Shown: positions 33,340 to 40,558 of the stretch, one piece after another
Layout of the letters: the number at the start of each line of letters is the position of its first letter
Numbering within the stretch: position 1 is the stretch's first letter
Source of the DNA: JBHIFB01 sp046760905
GTDB taxonomy: Bacteria; Gemmatimonadota; CAZMKB01
NCBI GenBank assembly: GCA_046760905.1
Contig: JBHIFB010000003.1
Location: forward strand, 1 to 51,487
Reading direction: 5' to 3'
Length of the DNA stretch: 51,487 bases
The notes under the pieces: generated by a model
Told to the model about the DNA's origin: nothing
Databases searched by the model: none
The model's input: the letters and a program-made list of their open reading frames with translations, nothing else
Position numbers and translations under genes: made by a program

Positions 33340-33722
33340 AAAAGCGGATCCTTATCGTAGATGACGAACCATCGATACTGGAAACAATTAAGTTCCACCT
33401 CGAGATGAGTGAATATGAGGTGATACCTGCTTCCGATGGGATGGAAGCCCTGAAGCTGGCGAGAGCTGAAAACCCGGATCTCATACTACTCGATCTCATG
33501 CTGCCGCGGATTGATGGGTACAAGGTATGCAAGATGTTGAAAATGGATAGAAGGTTTCAGCGTATACCGGTGGTGATGCTGACGGCGAAAGCTGGATCGG
33601 TAGATGAAATAGAGGGTTATCAATCGGGGGCTGACGCATATCTGAAAAAGCCTTTTGACCTTGAAGCCCTGAGTTCGGTGGTTCAGGATATGCTCGAGAA
33701 GTGTCAGGGAAGCAAAAACTGA
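33336..33722 (+). CDS. Single-domain response regulator (second of the pair)
   Basis: 128 residues, receiver domain only: D9-D10, acceptor D53 in ILLDLMLPRIDGYKV, T83 and K105 in LKKPFD. TTG start at 33336 overlaps the previous stop (TTGA), with GAGG about 6 nt upstream. This PilG/PilH-like or CheY-like protein sits directly ahead of pilB, so regulation of pilus motors is a reasonable guess. Confidence 0.9.
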   Translation: MKKRILIVDDEPSILETIKFHLEMSEYEVIPASDGMEALKLARAENPDLILLDLMLPRIDGYKVCKMLKMDRRFQRIPVVMLTAKAGSVDEIEGYQSGADAYLKKPFDLEALSSVVQDMLEKCQGSKN

Positions 33723-33744
33723 TAGACACTGATGGAGCATCAAG

Positions 33745-33825
33745 ATGAATTACCTTAGCCTCTTCGACTATTTGAAAGAGACCGGTATCCGGATTCGTGG
33801 GAGCCGTTCTGATGAAACAGATTGA
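33745..33825 (+). CDS. Possible 26-codon leader ORF overlapping the pilB start
   Basis: ATG 33745 with GGAG at 33734-33737 (7 nt spacing) reads MNYLSLFDYLKETGIRIRG, then SRSDETD and TGA at 33823-33825. The pilB ATG (33812) lies inside its last codons, a layout that allows translational coupling. It could equally be a chance ORF; there is no homology evidence. Confidence 0.3.
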   Translation: MNYLSLFDYLKETGIRIRGSRSDETD

Positions 33826-35503
33826 AAAAAAGATACTGGAATATGCAGCGAGGAATGAGCTTCTTAAGGATGATGATGTTAAGAGAGTCACCGAAGTCAG
33901 AGATGAAACGGGCGAAAATGTCGATCAGGTGATCATACGACTGGGTCTTGCTACGAAGGAACAGATATATGGCGTTTTGGAAGAAATGACAGGATATCCG
34001 ACAGTTGATCTGAGCCAGGTCTCTCTTGAGAAGGAGGTGCTCGAGCTCATACCCGAAGCTGTCGCAAGGAGGAACCAGGCCATTCCCCTTTTCAAGACAA
34101 AAGATTCCCTCGCTCTCGCAATGGTTGACCCATTGAACTTCGAAGCACTCGATAGCCTTCGGGCTGCAAGCGGGCTGACCATAGAGCCGTTTATCGCAGC
34201 ACCAACAGATGTTGGAAGGGCACTCGATCAGTATTACGGGGGCCGTCAGTCCATGGCCGAGCTCTTCGAGAGTAAACTTGAGAAACCGGGATTTGCTCCG
34301 CAAGAGGAAATACGCATTAAGGGCTTCGAAGACCAGAAAGAGACCTCTCCGGTCACACTGATCGTTAATAGACTCCTTCTGCAGGCCATCCGCGAGAATT
34401 CCAGTGATGTCCATATCGAACCATGGGGCGAAAGGTTAAGAGTAAGGTACAGGATAGACGGTATACTACACGATGTACCGGCCCCTAATCTAGAGGTATA
34501 CGAGGCCATCGTTTCGAGAGTGAAGATCCTTGGGGGAATGAATATAGCGGAGAAAAGAATTCCACAGGATGGAAGGGTGGACATCGTTGTTGATGGTCGG
34601 GAGGTCGGTCTCAGGCTCTCGACGTATCCCACTTATTTCGGAGAAAAAGTCGTGATAAGGATTCTCGATAAGGGCAAAGCCGTCACAGAGCTGATCTCCC
34701 TGGGCTTCAGGGGAGAGTCCTTGAGGAGATTCGAAAAGCTGATTCGGGAGCCGCATGGTGTCCTCCTCGTGACAGGGCCCACCGGTAGCGGGAAGACGAC
34801 CACCCTTTATGCGGTGCTCAACAAACTGAAAGGTGTCGATAAGAATATTCTCACGATAGAGGACCCCATTGAATATCAGATGGATCTCATCTGCCAATCC
34901 CAGGTTAATCCAAAGGCCGGCATGACCTTCGCTACAGGGTTGAGGGCGATTTTAAGGCAGGACCCCGATGTGATCATGGTCGGTGAGATAAGGGATACAG
35001 AAACGGCAGAGATCGCAATACATTCCGCTCTCACCGGACATTTAGTTCTGAGTACTCTTCATACCAACGATTCCTCAGGGGCGGTAGCAAGGTTAATAGA
35101 TATGGGGGTTGAGCCATTCCTCATTGCATCCTCACTGGTAGGCATCCTGGCGCAGAGGCTTGTCAGACTCGTTTGCCAGGAATGCAAGGAAGTTATTCTG
35201 CCGGATGATGAACTTCTGGGGAGAATAGGGATTCCCGAAAAGAAGGGTGATGTCGTGTTTTACAGGGGACAGGGATGCGGTGCCTGCAAGGGAACAGGCT
35301 ATAAGGGTAGGACGGGTATCTATGAAGTTCTCATAGTGGATAAGGAAATGAGGGAATTGATAGCCAGGGGTACTAGCTCTATGGGTGTGAGAGAACATGC
35401 TGTAAGAAGCGGAATGGTTTTACTGAGAGAAGACGGTTTGTCAAAGGCGCTCGAAGGAATCACATCCGTCGAAGAAGTGCTCAGAGTCACCGGATCGGAA
35501 TGA
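33812..35503 (+). CDS. pilB: Type IV pilus extension ATPase PilB
   Basis: Cytoplasmic motor that drives pilus assembly. 563 residues. The N-terminal MshEN/GspE_N-type domain (1-140; VIIRLGLATKEQIYGVLEEMTGYPTV read in pieces) can bind c-di-GMP in some relatives. The core ATPase has Walker A GPTGSGKTTT near residue 321, the Asp box, Walker B (DPDVIMVGEIRDTET) and the His box (LSTLHTNDS). A tetracysteine zinc site is formed by CQECKE and GCGACKG, followed by GRTGIYEV. ATG 33812 has GGGAG 8 nt upstream; GTG 33797 is an alternative. No pilT retraction ATPase is present in the window. Confidence 0.95.
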   Translation: MKQIEKKILEYAARNELLKDDDVKRVTEVRDETGENVDQVIIRLGLATKEQIYGVLEEMTGYPTVDLSQVSLEKEVLELIPEAVARRNQAIPLFKTKDSLALAMVDPLNFEALDSLRAASGLTIEPFIAAPTDVGRALDQYYGGRQSMAELFESKLEKPGFAPQEEIRIKGFEDQKETSPVTLIVNRLLLQAIRENSSDVHIEPWGERLRVRYRIDGILHDVPAPNLEVYEAIVSRVKILGGMNIAEKRIPQDGRVDIVVDGREVGLRLSTYPTYFGEKVVIRILDKGKAVTELISLGFRGESLRRFEKLIREPHGVLLVTGPTGSGKTTTLYAVLNKLKGVDKNILTIEDPIEYQMDLICQSQVNPKAGMTFATGLRAILRQDPDVIMVGEIRDTETAEIAIHSALTGHLVLSTLHTNDSSGAVARLIDMGVEPFLIASSLVGILAQRLVRLVCQECKEVILPDDELLGRIGIPEKKGDVVFYRGQGCGACKGTGYKGRTGIYEVLIVDKEMRELIARGTSSMGVREHAVRSGMVLLREDGLSKALEGITSVEEVLRVTGSE

Positions 35504-35549
35504 ATCACACACCAAACTCCTGCCAAAAACGAGTGCGTCACCGAGAGAC

Positions 35550-36764
35550 ATGACAATGCCGATCTTTGAGTACACCGCTAGGGACATGGCCGGGAACAAA
35601 CTCACCGGTAAGATTGAGTCTTCCAGTCGCTCTCAGGCTCTGGATGAGCTGTCCAGAGGGGAACTGGTCCCTATCTCGGTTAAGAGGTCAAGACCGCTTG
35701 CCGATTTCTTACCCGTTGGCCGCAGGCGTATAAAGAAGGAAGAGATAATCATCTTCAGCAGGCAGCTCATGACCATGCTGAAAGCAGGGATAGGCCTTCT
35801 CTCCTGTTTGCATTCTCTCAGAAAACAGGCTGAGAACCCGGATATGAAGAAGACGATTGATGAAATATACACCGATGTTAGTGAGGGGAGTTCTCTTTCG
35901 GAGGCGCTTTCAAAGCACGCTGGTGTATTCAATGACGTCTATGTTAGCATGATTCGTGTTGGTGAAGAAGGCGGTGTCCTGGACGAAGTGCTCAATAGGC
36001 TTGTGATCCTACTCGAACACGAGGCTGAAACCAGGGCGGCTCTGAAGCAGGCTGTGCGATACCCCGCGATGGTAATCATAGGCTTGGCGATCAGTTTTGT
36101 CGTTGCCGTTGTTTTCGTCCTGCCAAAGTTCAGCAGCCTGTATAGCAGATATGAAGCGGATCTTCCTCTTCCCACCCGAATACTTCTCGGATTCAATGAC
36201 GCAGTAAATAGTTACGGACTCTGGATCGGCATTTCTATAGTAATTGTTATCTTCTTCATCCTCCTGGCGTTGAGAACCGAGGCGGGGAAAAGAAAATGGG
36301 ATGAGTACAAGCTCGTTCTGCCTGTCCTGGGACCGCTTTTTGTGAAGATAGCTGTCACGAGATTCGCCAGGATGTTCGCCACTCTGGATAAGTGCGGATT
36401 ACCGATATTGAGGAATCTTGAGATAGTTGCCGAGACAGTAGGGAATCTCGTTATTGCTCAGGAGATAATGAGACAGAGAGAGAGTGTGAGAGCTGGTAAG
36501 TCAGTTGCTGAACCCATCAAAGACAGCAGATATTTTCCCCCCCTTGTTTCAGAAATGATAATGATCGGAGAGGCTTCAGGTTCAATGGAAGAAGCACTTA
36601 ACGCGGTTTCTGATCATTATGACAGGGAAATAAGCTACGCCGTGAAAAATATGACGACGCTTATCGAACCAATCATAACTTTAATTATGGGCGTATTCGT
36701 GCTTTTCATGGCAGTTGCCGTATTTTTACCTATGTGGAAAATGTCTAGCGTTATACGGAAGTGA
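35550..36764 (+). CDS. pilC: Type IV pilus inner-membrane platform protein PilC
   Basis: 404 residues. Two copies of the T2SSF cytoplasmic helical domain (about 75-190 and 275-395) and three TM segments (about 170-192, 225-245, 375-397) give the standard PilC/GspF layout. GEEGGVLDEVLNRL and IGEASGSMEEALNAV are the paired signature motifs, one per repeat. PilC couples PilB ATP hydrolysis to pilin insertion. It starts 46 bp after pilB. ATG 35556 is an equally possible start. Confidence 0.95.
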   Translation: MTMPIFEYTARDMAGNKLTGKIESSSRSQALDELSRGELVPISVKRSRPLADFLPVGRRRIKKEEIIIFSRQLMTMLKAGIGLLSCLHSLRKQAENPDMKKTIDEIYTDVSEGSSLSEALSKHAGVFNDVYVSMIRVGEEGGVLDEVLNRLVILLEHEAETRAALKQAVRYPAMVIIGLAISFVVAVVFVLPKFSSLYSRYEADLPLPTRILLGFNDAVNSYGLWIGISIVIVIFFILLALRTEAGKRKWDEYKLVLPVLGPLFVKIAVTRFARMFATLDKCGLPILRNLEIVAETVGNLVIAQEIMRQRESVRAGKSVAEPIKDSRYFPPLVSEMIMIGEASGSMEEALNAVSDHYDREISYAVKNMTTLIEPIITLIMGVFVLFMAVAVFLPMWKMSSVIRK

Positions 36765-36845
36765 TAAGACTGGAAAACAGCCCAATAAATCAAGGGCTTG
36801 AGCATGACCTGTGAACCTGAAGGACGGTTTAAACGATCATAAATC

Positions 36846-36861
36846 TGGCAAGTTTTTTGCA
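36846..36861 (+). promoter_or_regulatory. Sigma-54 promoter of the pilin operon
   Basis: TGGCAAGTTTTTTGCA: GG (36847-36848), exactly 10 bp, GC (36859-36860), matching TGGCANG-N4-TTGCA. Predicted transcription start near 36872. RpoN-dependent pilin transcription is established in Pseudomonas, Myxococcus and Geobacter. No NtrC-type activator gene is seen in this window. Confidence 0.85.
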
Positions 36862-36900
36862 ATTATCGTCTTAGTGCCCTGATTTTGCATAGGCTTCGAT

Positions 36901-36964
36901 AGGCTCCAGGGTCCTAGATCGAGGAGTCCAGGGTCGATCGTTGCAGGCAGGGATCCTGGAGCCT
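36901..36964 (+). promoter_or_regulatory. Nested stem-loop in the pilin operon leader
   Basis: AGGCTCCAGGGTCC (36901-36914) pairs with GGATCCTGGAGCCT (36951-36964): 14 bp with one G-U pair. Inside the loop, GATCGA (36917-36922) pairs with TCGATC (36934-36939). TCCAGGGTC also occurs twice as a direct repeat. No U-tract follows, so it is not an intrinsic terminator. It lies in the predicted 5' leader between the sigma-54 start and the first pilin gene. Confidence 0.55.
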
Positions 36965-37015
36965 GACTCTGAACCAGATGCTGAGTATCCTAACCGATCT
37001 GCAGGTAAGCGGGAA

Positions 37016-37546
37016 ATGTTCGTCTCCATCGATCTTCGTCACTTTTATCGAAACTCCTACTTCCACCGCGTTATGACCAGTTGCATTAACTCATCACCAG
37101 TGATGGGATTTTCACTGATAATGCTCATCGTTGTCATCACCGTCGTTGGCGTATTAGCGGCGATTGCGATACCAGGCTGGAATCAACTGGCGAGTGTAAG
37201 GGTGGCCGCTGCCGCAAGGAGACTCATTGGGGACATGAGATATGTACAGGATCTTTCTATCAGGACCCAAGCGGTGCACACGGTGACCTTCTCCTCCACC
37301 GGGTACAGTATTCAAAGAGAAGGACAGGGCCTCATAGAAGATCCTTCATTCAAGGGACAACCATTTGTTGTCGATCTTACTTCGGATTACCCGGGAATCA
37401 CAGTCAGCGCTTCTTTCAAAGGGAATCAGGAGTTCTCATTCCAGAAGCGGGGGAATCCGACAAGCGGTGGAAGCGTGACTCTCTCTCTGGGCGGTGAGAA
37501 CGTCGTAGTTAGAATCGAGGATGAGACAGGCAGGGTCTCATACTGA
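37016..37546 (+). CDS. GspH/FimT-like prepilin lacking the conserved Glu5
   Basis: About 176 residues. The prepilin cleavage region reads MGFSLIMLIVVITVVGVLAAIAIP: Gly before Phe1 and the hydrophobic helix are typical, but position 5 is Met where almost all type IV pilins have Glu. The globular part (SVRVAAAARRLIGDMRYVQDLSIRTQ, then beta-strands) resembles FimT/GspH minor pilins. The start is uncertain: ATG 37016 has AGGT upstream, ATG 37073 would give a short 11-residue leader, and TTG 36941 lies inside the leader stem-loop and is disfavoured. Membrane and pilus location. First of four pilin-like genes. Confidence 0.75.
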   Translation: MFVSIDLRHFYRNSYFHRVMTSCINSSPVMGFSLIMLIVVITVVGVLAAIAIPGWNQLASVRVAAAARRLIGDMRYVQDLSIRTQAVHTVTFSSTGYSIQREGQGLIEDPSFKGQPFVVDLTSDYPGITVSASFKGNQEFSFQKRGNPTSGGSVTLSLGGENVVVRIEDETGRVSY

Positions 37547-37559
37547 ATGAGGTTACCGG

Positions 37560-37961
37560 ATGAGGAGGAAAAATAATCTTTATCAAAGCAGAGGAGGTTT
37601 CACCCTTATCGAGTTGATCATCGTGATTGTTATAGTAGGACTTTTTCTGCCGGCAATGTTCACCATGATGCAGACCGAAGTGGTCCAGGAGAGTCAAAGC
37701 CTGTACGACCAGCAGCAGCTTTCATTAGCCGAAGCCTCCATGGAGGAGCTTTTTGCAGATAAAAATGCCCCAGGAAGGGGTTTCACCTATCTGTCTCCCG
37801 GGAATTATGACAGTAACACGGGTCTGACAGGGTTCACAAGGCAGATAGAAGTAGAAGATCAAAGGGTGAATGGGAGGCCGGCGAAATCAGTAAGAGTGAC
37901 GATAGCCAGGGAGGGGATCTCGGACATCTCCCTGACAGCTGTGTTCATCGAGAACTGGTGA
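37560..37961 (+). CDS. Minor prepilin (PilV/MshD/GspI-like)
   Basis: 133 residues. Classic class III signal: RGGFTLIELIIVIVIVG with Gly at -1, Phe +1 and Glu +5, then an amphipathic helix (QTEVVQESQSLYDQQQLSLAEA) and a small beta domain. Cleaved and N-methylated by PilD, which is not in the window. GAGG lies 7 nt before ATG. The 3' end overlaps the next gene. Assignment among minor pilin types is by position and size only. Confidence 0.8.
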   Translation: MRRKNNLYQSRGGFTLIELIIVIVIVGLFLPAMFTMMQTEVVQESQSLYDQQQLSLAEASMEELFADKNAPGRGFTYLSPGNYDSNTGLTGFTRQIEVEDQRVNGRPAKSVRVTIAREGISDISLTAVFIENW

Positions 37962-38479
37962 GATTTCTTATGCGGTCTAAACGGTCGGTTTTCAGGAATC
38001 AAGGATTCACACTCATGGAAGTAATCGTGGCGATGACCATAATATCGATCGTTGTTACAATGCTCACCGGGATATTCGTGACTAACGCTGATATATTCAG
38101 GTTCATCATCAGTTCAAGCGATGATATAGGTGAGCTCAGGCTTGCGGCCGGCAGGATGACTCTCGAGTTACGTTCTATAAAAGATAAAAAAAGCGTGAAG
38201 AAAGCAACCGAATCCAAAATCAATTTCATAAATAGCGAGGGTAGCAACATGAAAATAGAATATAGCGCAAAATCTGAGACGATAAAGCTGAACGGTAAAC
38301 AGCTGGCCGGTGAAATAGGTGATTTCCATCTGAAATACTACGATTCGTCCGGGAGTGAGCTGTCCAATCCCAAGACCAAGCCGGAAACTAATATCTGGAG
38401 TGTTGAGATCGAAATCGGAAGGTCCGGGCAGAATAATCTCAGGATCATCTCCCGGGCGTATCCGAGGAACTTCATATGA
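37958..38479 (+). CDS. Minor prepilin (PilW/GspJ-like)
   Basis: 173 residues. N-terminus NQGFTLMEVIVAMTIISIVVTML has the G|F cleavage site and Glu5. The globular part is Lys-rich with strands typical of GspJ/PilW (MKIEYSAKSETIKLNGKQL). GTG 37958 overlaps the previous stop (GTGA); ATG 37970 is an alternative that keeps a shorter leader. Its last four bases overlap the next start (ATGA). Confidence 0.8.
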   Translation: MRFLMRSKRSVFRNQGFTLMEVIVAMTIISIVVTMLTGIFVTNADIFRFIISSSDDIGELRLAAGRMTLELRSIKDKKSVKKATESKINFINSEGSNMKIEYSAKSETIKLNGKQLAGEIGDFHLKYYDSSGSELSNPKTKPETNIWSVEIEIGRSGQNNLRIISRAYPRNFI

Positions 38480-39687
38480 GGAAGAGCACATCGCAGGATT
38501 TTAGAGTATCAGGCAGAAATGAACACGGGCAGACTGTGATCTTCGGCGTCTTCCTGCTGCTGATTTTCGCCGCCTACGGTGTCGTGATCGTGATGAACAT
38601 GGCAGAAGAGAGTTCTTCGGTAGCGTATGGATTCAGGGCGAGAGAGGCCGTTTATGCCGCAGAATCTGGTCTGGAATATGCAATAGAAGAGATAAAGGCA
38701 GGAATGAATAATGCGGGCAATATAAATGATCTGATGATCGGGGGTACGAGTGTGGATGTGAACAATGTGAACGACACCCTGCTTTCAGCCGTGGCCAAAA
38801 CTTCGGAGCCGGCCCTAACAAGAACAGTCGAACTGAGAATAGAGGTGAGCAGCCTTCCGGCCGCTTTGTTCTATGCGCTATATGTATCGAATCAGGGGAA
38901 TCTGAAATTGGAGGCGAAAACCACCATAGATGGAGATGTTCTCTTTAACGGCAATGATCTAAAAATCGGGAAAAAGATGTCTTTCAAGGAATCGGTGATC
39001 TTCGTTCCCCGTGTGGCATCCATTCAAAACAAAAGCGGGAAGCAAATTACACGGCATGACTATATGTACCTGGATGAACCTCCAGATGATTTCCCTGCCC
39101 TCGATACCGGTTATTACGATGCTTACATAGACAACCTATACGGGTATGAGAGTGTCGGACCTGTTATCAATAAAAAGACCAAGCTGAAGGACTTCGAGGA
39201 CAGTGTGCTCTACAGGGACGGAGACCTGGAGATCAAGGCGCAGGTCCAGGGGCCCGGCATAATCTGCGCCAGCGGAGATATCACCGTGGAGAAAAAGGTG
39301 AAGATCGGCCCCGATGTTCAGATGCTCTCCGGAGGAGAAATCGCCTTATCCAAAGGAAGGGTGACAAGTGGAAAGACCATTGCCTCGCTGCTTTTTGCCC
39401 GCGGTAAGGTGGAGCTTTCAGACGGTGCAAGAGTGACCGCCGCTGTCATCTCAACGGGGGATGTCAATTTAAAAAAAACCGTGAAACTAAAGGGAACCTG
39501 CTTTGTGTCCGGGTCGCTCAAGCTCGAGGGCGATTACAATATAGAGGGCAGTGTTGTTGCATCCCGCATCTCCAAGTTTAAAGGGAAGGGTAAAATAAAA
39601 TTTAACCAAGACAAACTGAATGATCTATCGATTCCGGGATTGAGCGGACGGCTCCGGGTGCTGCGTCGCGGATGGAGAGAGAGCTGA
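38476..39687 (+). CDS. PilX/GspK-like protein fused to a bactofilin-like beta-repeat domain
   Basis: 403 residues. The N-terminus (HGQTVIFGVFLLLIFAAYGV) is a single hydrophobic helix like PilX/TadE-type pseudopilins, without FTLIE and without Glu5. Then AREAVYAAESGLEYAIEEIK, the PilX_N motif, follows. The C-terminal 270 residues are short repeating beta-strand units with a polymer-like rhythm (LKLEAKTTIDGDVLFNGNDLK, split; ARVTAAVISTGDVNLKKTVKLKG, split; GSLKLEGDYNIEGSVVASRI, split), resembling bactofilin or right-handed beta-helix proteins. A tip or cell-surface role is possible. Function not established. Confidence 0.65.
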   Translation: MRKSTSQDFRVSGRNEHGQTVIFGVFLLLIFAAYGVVIVMNMAEESSSVAYGFRAREAVYAAESGLEYAIEEIKAGMNNAGNINDLMIGGTSVDVNNVNDTLLSAVAKTSEPALTRTVELRIEVSSLPAALFYALYVSNQGNLKLEAKTTIDGDVLFNGNDLKIGKKMSFKESVIFVPRVASIQNKSGKQITRHDYMYLDEPPDDFPALDTGYYDAYIDNLYGYESVGPVINKKTKLKDFEDSVLYRDGDLEIKAQVQGPGIICASGDITVEKKVKIGPDVQMLSGGEIALSKGRVTSGKTIASLLFARGKVELSDGARVTAAVISTGDVNLKKTVKLKGTCFVSGSLKLEGDYNIEGSVVASRISKFKGKGKIKFNQDKLNDLSIPGLSGRLRVLRRGWRES

Positions 39688-39733
39688 AATGGATTCATGA
39701 CAACTCGTGACGATAGGAGGAGATGAAATAACC

Positions 39734-40558
39734 ATGGAATATTTTGAACTCATCAACCTTAGCAAGGAACCCTTCTCAACAACCCCGGATCCTGCTTTCT
39801 TCTATAAGCCCAGGGAGCACACGGAGTGTCTGCACCGTCTCGAACTATCACTCCGGTTGAAGAGAGGGCTGAACGTTATCCTTGGGGAGGTGGGGACGGG
39901 GAAAACCACACTTAGCAGGTTTTTTTTGAGAGATTTCAAAGACGATAACAGAGACTATGAGTTCTTTCTTATTATTGATCCGGCCTTCCAATCGGAGGGT
40001 GCATTCCTGAAGAGTCTCGCCGATATTATGGGAGTGAGTAAATATGGTAAATCTATGATAGACTGCAAGAATGCCATTAAGAATCATCTCTTCGACCTGG
40101 TTGTCGGAAGGGGTAAGACAATTGTGTTGTTCATAGACGAGGGACAGAACTTGAATTCGAAGAGCATTGAAGTGCTGAGGAACCTCCTGAACTATGAAAC
40201 GAATGAATACAAGATCATTCAGCTTGTCATACTTGCCCAGATGGAGTTCATGGATCTAATCAAAAGACATTGTAATTTCGCGGACAGGATAAATTTCACA
40301 CATGTACTTAACCCGCTTTCGCGGGAAGATACGAAGGAGATGATACGATATCGCCTGAGAAACGCGGGGCTGGACGAATCAAGGGAGCTTTTCGCGGAAG
40401 AAGCTCTCGATCTCATTTACAACCACTCATCAGGTTACCCGAGGAAAGTCACGATGATCTGCCACTGGGCGCTCATTAGCATGATAACGAGGGGAATGGA
40501 TGTGGTAAATGGAGATCTCGTACATGACGTGATTGGGAACGAATTGAGACTGGTATGA
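39734..40558 (+). CDS. GspA/ExeA-type AAA+ ATPase
   Basis: 274 residues. Start MEYFELINLSKEPFSTTPDPAFFY is the family signature, followed by Walker A GEVGTGKTT near residue 54, Walker B VLFIDEGQNL, and sensor regions NLLNYETN and LVILAQMEF. There is no TM or peptidoglycan-binding domain, unlike full ExeA; closest in layout to MshM. Such ATPases help place secretins in the cell wall or act in MSHA pilus biogenesis. ATG 39734 has AGGAGGAG upstream (39715-39722); GTG 39707 is an alternative. The 3' end overlaps pilMN by 4 bp. Confidence 0.88.
   Translation: MEYFELINLSKEPFSTTPDPAFFYKPREHTECLHRLELSLRLKRGLNVILGEVGTGKTTLSRFFLRDFKDDNRDYEFFLIIDPAFQSEGAFLKSLADIMGVSKYGKSMIDCKNAIKNHLFDLVVGRGKTIVLFIDEGQNLNSKSIEVLRNLLNYETNEYKIIQLVILAQMEFMDLIKRHCNFADRINFTHVLNPLSREDTKEMIRYRLRNAGLDESRELFAEEALDLIYNHSSGYPRKVTMICHWALISMITRGMDVVNGDLVHDVIGNELRLV

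Noticed and set aside
36941..37015. TTG 36941 as start of the first pilin
   Set aside because: It lies inside the loop of the leader stem-loop, has no ribosome site, and would give a leader of 56 residues.
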